Assembly (NCBI GenBank): GCA_025153775.1
Contig: JAOALC010000002.1
Coordinates: 248,001 to 312,000 of the forward strand
Direction of reading: 5' to 3'
Origin: SAR92 clade bacterium H231
GTDB lineage: Bacteria > Pseudomonadota > Gammaproteobacteria > Pseudomonadales > Porticoccaceae
Length of the DNA: 64,000 nt
Shown: in pieces, positions 27,337 through 37,388 of the stretch
Layout of the letters: each line of letters opens with the position of its first letter
Position numbering within the stretch: position 1 is the stretch's first letter
Program-made: the position numbers and the translations under genes
The notes under the pieces: model-generated
Database searches by the model: none
Told to the model about the DNA's origin: nothing
The model's input: the letters and a program-made list of their open reading frames with translations, nothing else

Positions 27337-29136
27337 CTAAGCGCCGAGGAATTGTTCGGCGGTCAAGTCATAGCAGGTGCTGTCCAGATCGGCGACCAGC
27401 TCCAGGCTGACCTTGGCTTTTGGCAGTTCGTAGCGGAAGAAAAAGCCTGTAGCTGCCAATTTGCCCGCATAAAAATCCCGGTCAGCACTGTCACCACTGG
27501 CTGCGCCGGCAGAGGCAGCAACAGCCTGAATTAACCACATCCATGCGATAACAGCATGGCCCATGGCATCGAGGAAGATGGTCGCATTGGCCAGTGCCAG
27601 TGAATTATTATCACAGGCCACAACGGCAGCGATGGTCTGTTCAATCTGATCCATTGTGGAGGTTAACTGCGCGCAATAACCTGCCAACTCGGGGTAGGCT
27701 GAAGCGGAGTCAATCGTCGCCTGTATCTCTTCACGCAAAATAGCTACCGCAGCACCATTGTGCATCTGCACCTTGCGGCCCAAAATATCCAGCCCCTGAA
27801 TACCCCAGGTACCCTCGTGGATATGGTTGAGACGGTTATCGCGATAAAGTCGCTCTACCGGGTACTCGCGGGTATAGCCATAGCCGCCCAACACCTGTAT
27901 CGCTAGCTTATTGGCTTCGAGACAGTATTCTGAGGGCCATGATTTGCAGATAGGCGTCAGTAGATCCAGCAATAGACCCATGCGTTTATTCTGCTCGGCA
28001 TCATCGGACAGCTTCTGCTGATCAATAATCTGCGAGCTGTAGTACATCAGCATTTGCGCGCCTTCAACAAAGGCTTTTTGAGTCATTAGCATACGCTTGA
28101 TATCCGCATGCTCACTGATCATTACCTGTGGCAGTTGGGGGTCTTTATTCGCCAAATCCCGGCCCTGGGGACGGTTGCGGGCATAGTCCAGGCTGTAAAG
28201 GTAGCCGCCCAGCGCAGTCATCACCGCCGACATACCCACTGATATGCGCGCCTCGTTCATCATATGAAACATATTGGCCAGGCCTTCATTTTCATTGCCG
28301 ACCAGATAGCCAATACAGTCACCAGCCTCACCAAAATTAAGTAGGGTATTGGTGGCGCCGCGACAACCCATTTTGTGGTTGAGGCCGGCCAGTGCAACAT
28401 TGTTGCGCTCAGCCAAACTACCATCGTCATTGACTCTAATTTTGGGCACCAGGAACAGTGAAATACCTTTGACCCCTGCGGGCCCACCGGGCACCTTGGC
28501 CAGCACCATATGGATAATATTGTCGCTCAGATCCTGTTCACCACCGGATATCCACATCTTGGTACCAGAGATTTTATAGCTGCCATCGCCCTGGGGCTCA
28601 GCTTTGGTCGTGATATCAGCCAGTGATGAGCCAGCCTGGGGCTCTGAAAGGCACATGGTGCCAAACCAGTCGCCCTCTACCAATGGGCTTAGGTATTTAT
28701 TTTTAAGCTCAGCTGAACCACAGACATTGAGCATATTGGCCACACCCTGGGTCAGGAACAGATAGATATGTATGGGGTTGTTAGCACAGACAAACATGCC
28801 GTTTAGCGCCTGGTCAACCATCCAGGGCAGCTGCATGCCACCAATATCTGCATCGTAGCCAGAGGCACATAAACCGGCTTGTTTAAAGGCGCTGATCGCT
28901 TGCTTTACTTCGGGAATGGTTTCAACTTCACCATTCACAAACTGTGGCTCATTGGCATCCAGTTTACCGGCGCAGGGCAGAAACTCTTCTTCTGCAATCG
29001 ACTGACAGAGATCGAACATAGCCTCTAGTGAGTCGCGGTCGTAGTCTGCAAAGCGGTCGGCCTTGAGCATCTCGTCTAGGCCCAGTGCCTCGTAAAACAT
29101 AAAGTCCACATCGCGACGATTGACGATCATTGACAT
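27337..29136 (-). CDS. acyl-CoA dehydrogenase
   Basis: This FAD enzyme has about 599 residues. An in-frame start exists 27 nt further upstream, but the ATG at 29136 has AGAGAG at proper distance and gives MSMIVNRRDVDFMFYE, the typical start of this class. The signatures MCLSEPQAGSSLADI and KMWISGGEQDLSD, the catalytic Glu region GYTREYPVERLYRDNR, and an extended C-terminal helical domain (PF12806-like) are visible. It performs the first step of beta-oxidation. It is grouped with a PF10118 protein and an acetyl-CoA acetyltransferase in one direction. Confidence 0.92.
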   Translation of the reverse strand: MSMIVNRRDVDFMFYEALGLDEMLKADRFADYDRDSLEAMFDLCQSIAEEEFLPCAGKLDANEPQFVNGEVETIPEVKQAISAFKQAGLCASGYDADIGGMQLPWMVDQALNGMFVCANNPIHIYLFLTQGVANMLNVCGSAELKNKYLSPLVEGDWFGTMCLSEPQAGSSLADITTKAEPQGDGSYKISGTKMWISGGEQDLSDNIIHMVLAKVPGGPAGVKGISLFLVPKIRVNDDGSLAERNNVALAGLNHKMGCRGATNTLLNFGEAGDCIGYLVGNENEGLANMFHMMNEARISVGMSAVMTALGGYLYSLDYARNRPQGRDLANKDPQLPQVMISEHADIKRMLMTQKAFVEGAQMLMYYSSQIIDQQKLSDDAEQNKRMGLLLDLLTPICKSWPSEYCLEANKLAIQVLGGYGYTREYPVERLYRDNRLNHIHEGTWGIQGLDILGRKVQMHNGAAVAILREEIQATIDSASAYPELAGYCAQLTSTMDQIEQTIAAVVACDNNSLALANATIFLDAMGHAVIAWMWLIQAVAASAGAASGDSADRDFYAGKLAATGFFFRYELPKAKVSLELVADLDSTCYDLTAEQFLGA

Positions 29137-29220
29137 GATTTTTCTCTCTTTAAATTCGAGCAATTAATAGGTTTATTTTAGCCAGCGGTCAGCAAAATGC
29201 CATCAGCCTGATCAATACTG

Positions 29221-30054
29221 CTAATTTGAAAGCTGGTGTAATTCCCAGTCTTTTATCAGTTGCTGTGTGTCCTGCTGCCAGGGGTGGAAGTCTTCGCGGA
29301 AAAAATCTCTATAGGGCTTTAGGGTGCCTCGCAACACGCCCTCTCTGCCAAACAGAAACACCAGCCCTGAAGCCCAAACTTTAAGATTCCAAAGTTTGCC
29401 ATCCCGACTCAGTATATGTCGCACTCCGTGAAGAATATCCCAGGTCAAGAAAAAGGTACTGCGGCGCATGGCAGCCCGACGCATTTTCTCGGTGCCACCT
29501 ATGGCCCGATAAACATCAAAGGCTACAGATTTATGCTCCATCTCCTCGACAGCATGCCATTTCCATAGCTTGGCCATGGCCGGATGGGCCTTGGCAAACA
29601 GATTATCTTCGCCCAGGGCCTTTTCTGCCAGCACTGCGGTCAAATGTTCAACCGCCGCTGTGCCTGCGAGTTGCTCGCGAGCCGGAACATTCTTTTTTAC
29701 CCAGCCCATACGCCGACGCAATGGCCCCTCTAGGGCTTCCAAATCATAGCCACGCTGGGCACAGAGCAATTCGTTATAGCGCTGGTGCTCACGCAGATGC
29801 ACTGCTTCCTGACTGTAGAACTGGCGCATTTCCTCCTGCAACTTGGGGTCGCTGATGCGATCCCGATAATGGCGAACCGAGTTAATAAAGAACTGTTCGC
29901 CCAGAGGGAAAGTGATCGACATGGCATTAAACCAGGCCGTGGCAAATACATGGTTATCCATCCATTCACCTTTGAGCGCCTCGGCAATATCCAGTTCAGG
30001 ATTGCGCTTCTTAATGGGCACATTGTCTGGGGTATAGGACTGTGACTGACTCAT
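29221..30054 (-). CDS. PF10118-type putative metal-dependent hydrolase (ferritin-like diiron protein)
   Basis: This 277-residue protein carries the repeated carboxylate/His motifs of PF10118: PLGEQFF, QEAVHLREHQ, AAVEHLT and HAVEEMEHKSVAFD. These look like a four-helix diiron site (E...ExxH pairs). The family is annotated as metal-dependent hydrolases, but its chemistry is not established. An oxidase or desaturase-like role is equally plausible. It sits 12 nt after the thiolase gene at 30067, within a fatty-acid degradation group, so it may act on lipids. Confidence 0.85.
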   Translation of the reverse strand: MSQSQSYTPDNVPIKKRNPELDIAEALKGEWMDNHVFATAWFNAMSITFPLGEQFFINSVRHYRDRISDPKLQEEMRQFYSQEAVHLREHQRYNELLCAQRGYDLEALEGPLRRRMGWVKKNVPAREQLAGTAAVEHLTAVLAEKALGEDNLFAKAHPAMAKLWKWHAVEEMEHKSVAFDVYRAIGGTEKMRRAAMRRSTFFLTWDILHGVRHILSRDGKLWNLKVWASGLVFLFGREGVLRGTLKPYRDFFREDFHPWQQDTQQLIKDWELHQLSN

Positions 30055-30066
30055 TAGACTTGACCT

Positions 30067-31302
30067 CTAGATGCGCTCAACAATAATGGCTGGCGCCATA
30101 CCGCCGCCGGCACACATGGTGACCAGACCACGCTTAAGTCCACGACGCTCCAACTCATCTACCATAGTGCCAATCAGAACCGAACCTGTGGCGCCAATCG
30201 GATGGCCCAGCGCCATAGCGCCGCCATTGACATTAACTCTGTCCCGATCCAAGTCCAGATCGCGAATAAATTTCTCGGCCACCACAGCAAAGGCTTCATT
30301 GATTTCCCAGAGATCAATATCGTCTTTGGTGAGTCCCGCTTTTGCCAGTACCCGCTTGGCTGAGGGCACAGGTGCGTTGAGCATCAGCGCCGGGCAGTCG
30401 CCCATATTGCCGTAGGCAACCACTTTGGCTCTAGGCTTCCAACCCTGTTTGGTAGCGTATTCTGGTGAGGCCAGCAACACTGCAGCTGCACCGTCAACAA
30501 CACCGGATGAATTACCCGCATGGTGCACATGTTTAACGTCCACATCCGGGTATTTCACAGCCATTAATTTACCGTAGGTGGTGCCCTCTTCATCCAGAGG
30601 CATATTGGTCAGTTTTTCGAAAGACGGCTGAAGCTGGCCCAGAGTTTCCATGGTGGTACCGGGACGGGGAAATTCATCTTTATCCAGGGCCAGAGAGCCA
30701 TCGTCGTTATAAACAGGCACCAGGCTCTTATCAAAATGGCCGTTTTCTATGGCATGAGCAGCGCGTTGCTGACTCAGCTCTGCCAGGCGATCCAGATCCT
30801 CACGGGGAATGCCCTCAATGGTGGCTATGGTATCTGCACAGAGCCCCTGATGGGACTGGCCATACATCTCGCGCAGATGCATATTACCTGAATCCACAAA
30901 GGGACTGGTTTCGGCAGCGAGACGGCCATAGCCAGACATCATTTCACAGCCACCGGCAATTACCATATCTTCCATACCAGACATAATCGAGGCCGCAGCC
31001 ATATTGACAGTAGTGATACCAGAGCCACAGAAACGATCCAGAGTGACACCACTGGAAGTGACATCATAGCCCGCATCCAGGGCGGACATACGGCCCATAT
31101 CATTGCCATTGGGCCCGCGCTGTACGTTACAGCCCCAGATAATATCGGCCACATCAGCGGTATTGATATTGTTGCGCTCCGCCAGTGCTTTTAACACCGT
31201 GGCACCTAGGCGCTGAGGGTGAATTTCAGTGAGCGCTCCGCGGCCCGGCTTGCCAATACCACGGGGTGTGCGACAGGCGTCGATAATCCATGCTTCGGTC
31301 AT
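30067..31302 (-). CDS. acetyl-CoA C-acetyltransferase (thiolase)
   Basis: This 411-residue thiolase has the complete catalytic set: Cys in LDRFCGSGITT, His in NEAFAVV and GGAMALGHPIGATGS, and the second Cys in TMCAGGGMAPAII. It catalyses thiolytic cleavage of 3-ketoacyl-CoA or the reverse condensation. It is the first gene of a minus-strand group with a PF10118 protein (12-nt gap) and an acyl-CoA dehydrogenase. It contrasts with the thiolase at 3534, where the second Cys is replaced. Confidence 0.92.
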   Translation of the reverse strand: MTEAWIIDACRTPRGIGKPGRGALTEIHPQRLGATVLKALAERNNINTADVADIIWGCNVQRGPNGNDMGRMSALDAGYDVTSSGVTLDRFCGSGITTVNMAAASIMSGMEDMVIAGGCEMMSGYGRLAAETSPFVDSGNMHLREMYGQSHQGLCADTIATIEGIPREDLDRLAELSQQRAAHAIENGHFDKSLVPVYNDDGSLALDKDEFPRPGTTMETLGQLQPSFEKLTNMPLDEEGTTYGKLMAVKYPDVDVKHVHHAGNSSGVVDGAAAVLLASPEYATKQGWKPRAKVVAYGNMGDCPALMLNAPVPSAKRVLAKAGLTKDDIDLWEINEAFAVVAEKFIRDLDLDRDRVNVNGGAMALGHPIGATGSVLIGTMVDELERRGLKRGLVTMCAGGGMAPAIIVERI

Positions 31303-31535
31303 AATAGTTACCTTTGTTTGAAAAGCCCCATTCAGTTACAGCACTGTGTAGAGCGCTTTTATTGTTTTAATTATTCACGATTATCTGCACTGTATTAATA
31401 GCTCGGCAACTATTCAAACTTACTTATGACCAATGGTTCAGGAAGACGGCACCAACTATCTGGCCATCCAGAGATATTCTATTTTATTTCCGCTAGACTG
31501 GGCTTAAATTCAGGGCCTTAGTTCGGAGCCTAATA

Positions 31536-32600
31536 ATGATAAAAAAAAAGTTCTCACCGCAATTTATGACCGTCGGCCTAATCTGTCTGTTGGGCCTTGC
31601 CATGCAGGTTAAGGGCGAAACCGAGCGCAGCTTTGCGCCAGCAGAACAGGATAGCAAAGGTCGCTATATCAACCTCGACAGGAATCTCCCGGGCGTATCC
31701 ATCAAGGTGACCGCACCGTTTTTTGCCCGGCGTGTACTCACTGCCTTTAAAAGTCGCGACGGCGCGCCACAGCGTATTGCCAACGACGGTGAGTTTCTTC
31801 GAGAGAATGCCACACACAGAGAGCCCACAGTAACCTGGATTGGTCATGCAACATTATTGGTGCAGATGGAACATCTCAGTTTCCTTACCGATCCCATATG
31901 GTCAAATAGACCCAGCCCCGTGCCCTTTGCCGGGCCCAATCGCTATGTAAAACCCGGCATCGCTATCGAAGACCTGCCCCCTATCGACTTTGTAATAATC
32001 TCTCACAATCATTATGACCATCTGGATTTGCCCACATTGCGAAAGCTGTCCAAGCGCGACCCAGATACTGTATTTTTTGTACCTCTGGGCAATGGCGAAT
32101 TGCTGCGCAAAAACGGTATTGATCAGGTTCAAGAGCTGGATTGGGGTGAGACTGCCAGCATCAAAGACGCGACCATTCACTGTCTGCCTACCCAGCACTG
32201 GAGCAAGCGCAGCCTTACCGACACCAGAAAAGCACTCTGGTCTTCCTGGGCGGTAACAGGGCCTCAGCGACGCTTTTACTTTGCCGGGGACACTGGTTAT
32301 TTTGCCGGCTTTAAAGAAATTGGCGATAAATTGGGGCCTTTTGACCTAGCCGCTGTTCCCATTGGCGCCTATGAACCCAATGCCATGATGAAGGTGTCCC
32401 ATATGAACCCGGAAGAGGCGGTTCAGGCCGCTGTAGATATAAGAGCACAACGGGCGGTAGCCGTACATTTCGGTACCTTTAACCTCTCTGACGAGCCTCT
32501 GACTGAGCCACCGCTCAGATTTAAAGCCGCAGCTGAAAAGTCTGACATAGGCGCGACCAACAGCTGGGTTTTAGATATTGGCGAAACCCGGAAATTTTAA
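31536..32600 (+). CDS. MBL-fold metallohydrolase (UlaG/NAPE-PLD-like), exported
   Basis: This 354-residue protein has an N-terminal signal sequence (about 1-28, ending QVKGETE). The metallo-beta-lactamase metal motif HNHYDHLD, the early WIGHATLLVQ segment, DTGYFAGF and the late HFGTF are all present, in the manner of NAPE-PLD/UlaG-like enzymes. It probably hydrolyses a phosphodiester or lactone in the periplasm; which one is not known. It leads a plus-strand trio with DUF2891 and DUF1993 genes at spacings of 26 and 54 nt. Confidence 0.87.
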   Translation: MIKKKFSPQFMTVGLICLLGLAMQVKGETERSFAPAEQDSKGRYINLDRNLPGVSIKVTAPFFARRVLTAFKSRDGAPQRIANDGEFLRENATHREPTVTWIGHATLLVQMEHLSFLTDPIWSNRPSPVPFAGPNRYVKPGIAIEDLPPIDFVIISHNHYDHLDLPTLRKLSKRDPDTVFFVPLGNGELLRKNGIDQVQELDWGETASIKDATIHCLPTQHWSKRSLTDTRKALWSSWAVTGPQRRFYFAGDTGYFAGFKEIGDKLGPFDLAAVPIGAYEPNAMMKVSHMNPEEAVQAAVDIRAQRAVAVHFGTFNLSDEPLTEPPLRFKAAAEKSDIGATNSWVLDIGETRKF

Positions 32601-32626
32601 TCCCAGGTACCATTGCGAGAAAATCT

Positions 32627-33742
32627 ATGACGAAGAGTAATCGGAACGGCGCTTCAGTTTGCCCCCTTGGCTTTTTGATACTCTGCCTCTGCAGCTTATC
32701 TGGCTGCGGTGAGATGGATCCTGACAATATCGCAATCACAGAGAGCCGCGCTCCCCTCAGTGAGACACAGGCTGGCAATCTTATGCAGCTGCCCCTCGAT
32801 TGCGCCGAGATCGAATACCCTAATAAGCTCAGTCAGATGCTGCGCAGTGATGCTGACCTCGCCTCTCCGACCCAGCTACATCCGGCTTTTTATGGTTGTT
32901 TTGACTGGCACTCGGCGGTCCATGGTCACTGGTCTATGGTGCGCCTGCTTAAAGCATTTCCCAATGTGGCTGGCCATGAACAAGCCAAAGTTATTCTGCA
33001 ACGCCATATTACCCCCGCCAATATCGCTATTGATATCAACTATCTGCGAGACAACAAATCTTGGGAACGACCCTATGGTTGGGCCTGGCTACTCAAGTTA
33101 ATGCTCGAACTTAAAACCTGGGACGATCCAATAGCAGCACCATTATCCGCAGCTCTTAAGCCTCTTGCTGAAGAACTGTCAGCTATGTATATCGCCCATT
33201 TACCCAAGCTTGTTTACCCTATCCGCGTAGGCGAACACAGCAACACTGCCTTTGGCCTCACCTTCGCTTGGGACTATGCTCTGCTGTTCAACGATGCCCC
33301 GTTAAAAGCAGCCATTGCTCAGCGGGCAAAAGACTTTTATCAACAGGATAAAAACTGCCCGATTAGCTGGGAACCCAGCGGCTATGATTTTCTGTCACCC
33401 TGCCTTGAAGAAGTCGACCTGATGCGCAGAGTGCTACCTGAAGAACAGTTTATTCCCTGGGTTAATGATTTCTTACCCCAGCTGTCCTCAACAGATTTTG
33501 ATCTAGCCGTGGGTGAAGTATTTGATCGCACTGATGGCAAGCTGGTGCATCTGGATGGTTTAAATTTTAGTCGCGCCTGGGTGCTCTATGGTTTAGCTGA
33601 GCAATACCCGGAGTTTTCACATCTGAAAAAAGTCGCAGACCTTCATATCGATTATTCCCTGCCAAATTTGGTTGGTGACAGCTATGAAGGGGGACATTGG
33701 TTAGGGTCATTTGCGATTAACGCTCTGCTTCGATCAAACTAA
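32627..33742 (+). CDS. DUF2891 family lipoprotein
   Basis: This 371-residue protein has a lipoprotein signal ending in LSGCGE. The body matches DUF2891: HPAFYGCFDWHSAVHGHW, ERPYGWAWLLKL, VGEHSNTAFGLTFAWDY and SWEPSGYDFLSPCLEE. The all-helical fold and conserved His/Glu residues recall glycan-active (alpha/alpha)6 barrels, but no activity is assigned. Its position between an exported MBL-fold enzyme and a DUF1993 gene suggests an envelope role. Confidence 0.87.
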   Translation: MTKSNRNGASVCPLGFLILCLCSLSGCGEMDPDNIAITESRAPLSETQAGNLMQLPLDCAEIEYPNKLSQMLRSDADLASPTQLHPAFYGCFDWHSAVHGHWSMVRLLKAFPNVAGHEQAKVILQRHITPANIAIDINYLRDNKSWERPYGWAWLLKLMLELKTWDDPIAAPLSAALKPLAEELSAMYIAHLPKLVYPIRVGEHSNTAFGLTFAWDYALLFNDAPLKAAIAQRAKDFYQQDKNCPISWEPSGYDFLSPCLEEVDLMRRVLPEEQFIPWVNDFLPQLSSTDFDLAVGEVFDRTDGKLVHLDGLNFSRAWVLYGLAEQYPEFSHLKKVADLHIDYSLPNLVGDSYEGGHWLGSFAINALLRSN

Positions 33743-33796
33743 ACAGCTCTATCAATTAATTTTTAATCCAGCGTCCCATTTGGGCAAAGGTAATCC

Positions 33797-34318
33797 ATGT
33801 CAATGTATAACAGTTCCATTCCAATTTTCGTTCGCTTTCTAGATAATTTATCTGGCCTGCTTAATTCCGCCAGTGCCTATGGCACAGATCAAGCCATTGA
33901 TGAATCAGTGCTCGCCAGCGCGCGTCTGTTTCCCAATATGCATCCTCTTATCAAACAGGTACAGATCGCCTGCGATATGGTGATGCGCGGCGGCGCTCGG
34001 TTAGCTGGTGCCACACCTCCGGAGGATGAAGACAATGAGACAACCTTCGCCGAACTTCAGGCCAGAATTGCGGATACCAAGACATTTTTGCTGGGCCTGT
34101 CTGAAGAAAACATTAATGGCTCCGCAGATAAAACCATTGTCATGCCAGCTGGCCCCTATGAATTAACCTTTACTGGCGAAGAGTATTTAAACCTGTGGAT
34201 ACTGCCAAACATGTTTTTCCATATCAGCACTACCTACAATATTTTGCGCCACAATGGTGTGGCCATTGGCAAGGTTGATTTCTTGGGTGTAGGCTCGTTT
34301 ATTACCAAAGGCCCTTAA
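33797..34318 (+). CDS. DUF1993 family protein
   Basis: This 173-residue soluble protein matches DUF1993, a DinB-like four-helix bundle family. Seen are the N-terminal IPIFVRFLDNLSGLL, FPNMHPLIKQVQIACDMV, FAELQARIADT and the C-terminal NMFFHISTTYNILRHNGV. The His in FFHISTTY could bind metal, as in DinB relatives. Function unknown. It follows the DUF2891 gene by 54 nt. Confidence 0.85.
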   Translation: MSMYNSSIPIFVRFLDNLSGLLNSASAYGTDQAIDESVLASARLFPNMHPLIKQVQIACDMVMRGGARLAGATPPEDEDNETTFAELQARIADTKTFLLGLSEENINGSADKTIVMPAGPYELTFTGEEYLNLWILPNMFFHISTTYNILRHNGVAIGKVDFLGVGSFITKGP

Positions 34319-34395
34319 GCCAGCACAATCTGTGTTATTGCACTGCTGTTCTGGACTTGAGAAAAGACTATTAGCCATGGTTTTGCCCGGCTTAA

Positions 34396-36282
34396 CTAGG
34401 CGGCGTGCACTGCTCGCAGCAAACGGCCCATCGGCTTCTCGCCCAGATCAGCAGCAAACTGGGTATTTTCCCAGGCACTGTGGCCACCAATCATCACCAG
34501 CTCAACCACGCCATCGGATCGATTGACCAGCTGCTCATGGCTAAATTCTTCACGGTGAATACGCTGGGCGCTGTTCTCGCCATCGTATTCAGCAAGCTTC
34601 TTAGGGTCGATCAAAATCAAATCCGCCACATCACCCAAGTCGATAGTACCACCCTCCACACCGAACACATCGGCGGCGTCTTTAGTCAGCCGTTTGACCA
34701 TATAGCTAACATCCTGATCACCCCCCTGAGCCGCCAGCTTTAGGCTGCGCAGGTTGACATCATAAAAGGCCATATTGGTCAGATGGGCGCCGCTGTCATT
34801 AAAGCCGGGCAACAGCAGAGGGTTCATTAGCAGCTCGCGCACTGTCTCTAGGTCGCGGTTGGCAGTGATGGTGCTCCAGGTTAGATCATTGTCAAAGGAG
34901 CGCAGCATCTGCAGCATAAAGTCCCCTTCGTCTTCAATCCAGGCAAAGTCTGCCTGCACTGTTGCAAGCTCATCTTTGGTTATATCTGCCGGTTGCTGCC
35001 CTGCATTAATAGCATTTATCCGATCAAAAACTGCCTGGAAATCCATGCCCTGCCAGCTGCTCTGGGGGCAGCGCTCTAAAAGCATATCGGCTAGGGTGCG
35101 GTGGAAAGCATAGTCCTCTAAATTGATCTTGCGTTTGAGGCGCGCCAAACTCCAACCCTGCTTGCCCTTCATCCACATAGCTTTAAAGGCCCTGGCATAG
35201 TCTGGGTCATTGAGAATAGCCAGGCGAGCCTCGCGATCTTCAAGATCAGTTTCATTAAGGCGGCGCAACTCAGGAATTTCCTCGGCCAGTGGTGTCACCG
35301 CGCCATCACCCCAGGTTTTAAAGGGCGCGCCCAGCGCCTGCATATGAAAGTCCCCTTTGATCAGCCAGGAGTTGAGCATACGCGCCAGTATCTTAGTCAG
35401 GCGAGCCAGACGCCAGTTATTGGTAATATCCAATGCCGCAACCACAGTGGTGCGCAAGGGCTTGCCATAGAGTCGGCCACTGGTGAGCAGAAAGGTTTTT
35501 AATGTGCCAATCACGCTGTCTTTTGGTGGCGTAGCCTGCCATAGAGCACCCTGTTCTCGCACCACGCCAGCCAGCGCCTTTAGCTCGGGGAATTTGGAAA
35601 ACTGGGTGGGAATAGTTTTTTCACAGTGGGGCTGTGCCGCCAGATAGTGAAATGGCAGTGCATCGGTTGAGAAACCTGCATAGCCCTGCTGCAAACCCTC
35701 GCGCAGTGAATCTTTCATCTGTTCCAGCTCATCGCTGGTTGGGTCCCGTGTAATGCTATTTTCGAAACCCATTTTTTCGATACGCAGCATGGAATGGGGA
35801 AATAGCGCCACCACATTGGGACCAAGATTCAGCTTTTCCAGATGGTCTAGATAGTCGCCGGGGTTTGCCCAGCTGACATTGTCGGCACAGTGGCGCAAAA
35901 CATGCTTGGGAATATTTTCTACCCGCGCATAACAGCTAACAATTGGGTCATTGGTACCATCGCGCTGAGCGCCAAAGGCCAGCCCTAGACTACAGTTGGC
36001 AATCACCACTGATGTAGTGCCGTGGCGAGTAGACTCTGGCAGGCCAGGCGCTACCTCCAACTCCAGATCATAATGGGTGTGAATATCAAATAGCCCGGGC
36101 ATCAACCACAGACCTTGGGCATCAATCACTCGGCCAGCCTGGCTGGCATCTAACTGCTGCCCGCGGGCCACAATGCGGCCATCAGCTACAGCAACATCTT
36201 CAATCACCGGCTGTTCGCCAGGGTTAAAAACTTTGGCATTTTTAATCAAAGTATCAAATGATTGGGGCTGGGCTTGAGTCAT
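34396..36282 (-). CDS. amidohydrolase family protein (N-acyl-D-amino-acid deacylase-like)
   Basis: This 628-residue metal-dependent amidohydrolase has the metal-binding HTH in PGLFDIHTHYDLE. The segment GTTSVVIANCSLGLAF matches D-aminoacylase/dihydroorotase relatives. The C-terminal region carries SGAHLTNMAFYD and the closing composite-domain strands (LGDVADLILIDPK). There is no signal peptide. It likely hydrolyses an N-acyl or cyclic amide; the substrate is not defined by sequence. It converges on the DUF1993 gene and diverges from the hydrolase gene at 36396. Confidence 0.85.
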   Translation of the reverse strand: MTQAQPQSFDTLIKNAKVFNPGEQPVIEDVAVADGRIVARGQQLDASQAGRVIDAQGLWLMPGLFDIHTHYDLELEVAPGLPESTRHGTTSVVIANCSLGLAFGAQRDGTNDPIVSCYARVENIPKHVLRHCADNVSWANPGDYLDHLEKLNLGPNVVALFPHSMLRIEKMGFENSITRDPTSDELEQMKDSLREGLQQGYAGFSTDALPFHYLAAQPHCEKTIPTQFSKFPELKALAGVVREQGALWQATPPKDSVIGTLKTFLLTSGRLYGKPLRTTVVAALDITNNWRLARLTKILARMLNSWLIKGDFHMQALGAPFKTWGDGAVTPLAEEIPELRRLNETDLEDREARLAILNDPDYARAFKAMWMKGKQGWSLARLKRKINLEDYAFHRTLADMLLERCPQSSWQGMDFQAVFDRINAINAGQQPADITKDELATVQADFAWIEDEGDFMLQMLRSFDNDLTWSTITANRDLETVRELLMNPLLLPGFNDSGAHLTNMAFYDVNLRSLKLAAQGGDQDVSYMVKRLTKDAADVFGVEGGTIDLGDVADLILIDPKKLAEYDGENSAQRIHREEFSHEQLVNRSDGVVELVMIGGHSAWENTQFAADLGEKPMGRLLRAVHAA

Positions 36283-36395
36283 GGTCTTTCTCTTATAAGT
36301 TATAATTATTGCTAGCTAGACTGCTTTTTGAAATCTATTTGTCAGGCAACACAGGCAAAGTATTGCACCAAGATTAATCGGACTCAAGACAGTAA

Positions 36396-37388
36396 ATGGA
36401 CTCGCGGGTCGTTTTACGCCACTATAAAGCCAGTCCATTTTATAAAAATAAAAATCCTATGGAACCATCTGTCAGTAAACCTAGTTTTAGCCCGGAGCTC
36501 TGGCGCGCCCAGGGGCAATATCAATCTCTTCTGGGGCATCAGATCTTCTGTATTGATAGCGGGGCAACTCAGCAGTACAGCCCTCAAACGCCTGTATTAC
36601 TACTGATCCATGGCTTTCCCACCTCAAGCTGGGACTGGCTGCCAATCTGGGATGACCTAGTAAGTGATTATCGGGTGATAGCACTGGATATGCTGGGTTT
36701 TGGCCTCTCTGATAAACCCAACAGGCGCGACTACAGCATCCATGGCCAAGCGGATATTGTCGAGGCTCTGGTTGCTGCAAAAGGGCTCGAGAGCTTTCAT
36801 GTGCTGGCCCATGACTATGGCGACACCGTAGCCCAGGAGCTGCTTGCGCGACAGATGGATGGCTCTGGAATCGGGCAGTGGCTGTCCTGCTGCTTTCTCA
36901 ATGGCGGACTATTCCCAGAGACCCACAGGGCTCTGCTTACCCAAAAACTTCTGCTCAGCCCTATAGGTGGATTACTAAATGTATTTACCGGCTACCGCCA
37001 ATTTTGCCGTAACTTCAGCTCGGTATTTGGCGAAGATAGCAAACCCTCAGAGCAGGAGTTGCAGGATTTTTGGTGGCTGATTAACTTCAATGATGGCAAA
37101 CACCTTTTTCACAATCTGATTACCTATATGAGCGACCGTATCCAGCACAGAGAGCGCTGGGTGTCGGCCCTGCAAAAATCTACTATTCCCCTGGCGCTTA
37201 TCAATGGCTCAGTAGATCCAGTTTCCGGCAGCCATATGGTAGCGCGCTATAGAGAACTGGACTGCCGCCTGGACTATTGCGCCGAACTGCCAAAGATTGG
37301 CCACTACCCCCAGGTAGAGGCCCCTCAGGATGTGCTGGCTCATTATCTGGCATTCCACAGCAAGAATATTAGCGGAGATAATCATTGA
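36396..37388 (+). CDS. MEST/PEG1-like alpha/beta hydrolase
   Basis: This 330-residue alpha/beta hydrolase is strikingly like the animal MEST (PEG1) protein: HGFPTSSWDW, VIALDMLGFGLSDKP, HDYGDTVAQELL, NGGLFPETHR, and a C-terminal DPVSG and GHYPQ. The nucleophile position in HDYGD is Asp, so epoxide- or haloalkane-type hydrolysis is possible. The Asp of GSVDPVSG and His of GHYPQ complete a triad. An alternative ATG at 36459 would remove 21 residues, and neither start has a clear ribosome site. The stop overlaps the TTG start of the next gene (TTGA). Confidence 0.85.
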   Translation: MDSRVVLRHYKASPFYKNKNPMEPSVSKPSFSPELWRAQGQYQSLLGHQIFCIDSGATQQYSPQTPVLLLIHGFPTSSWDWLPIWDDLVSDYRVIALDMLGFGLSDKPNRRDYSIHGQADIVEALVAAKGLESFHVLAHDYGDTVAQELLARQMDGSGIGQWLSCCFLNGGLFPETHRALLTQKLLLSPIGGLLNVFTGYRQFCRNFSSVFGEDSKPSEQELQDFWWLINFNDGKHLFHNLITYMSDRIQHRERWVSALQKSTIPLALINGSVDPVSGSHMVARYRELDCRLDYCAELPKIGHYPQVEAPQDVLAHYLAFHSKNISGDNH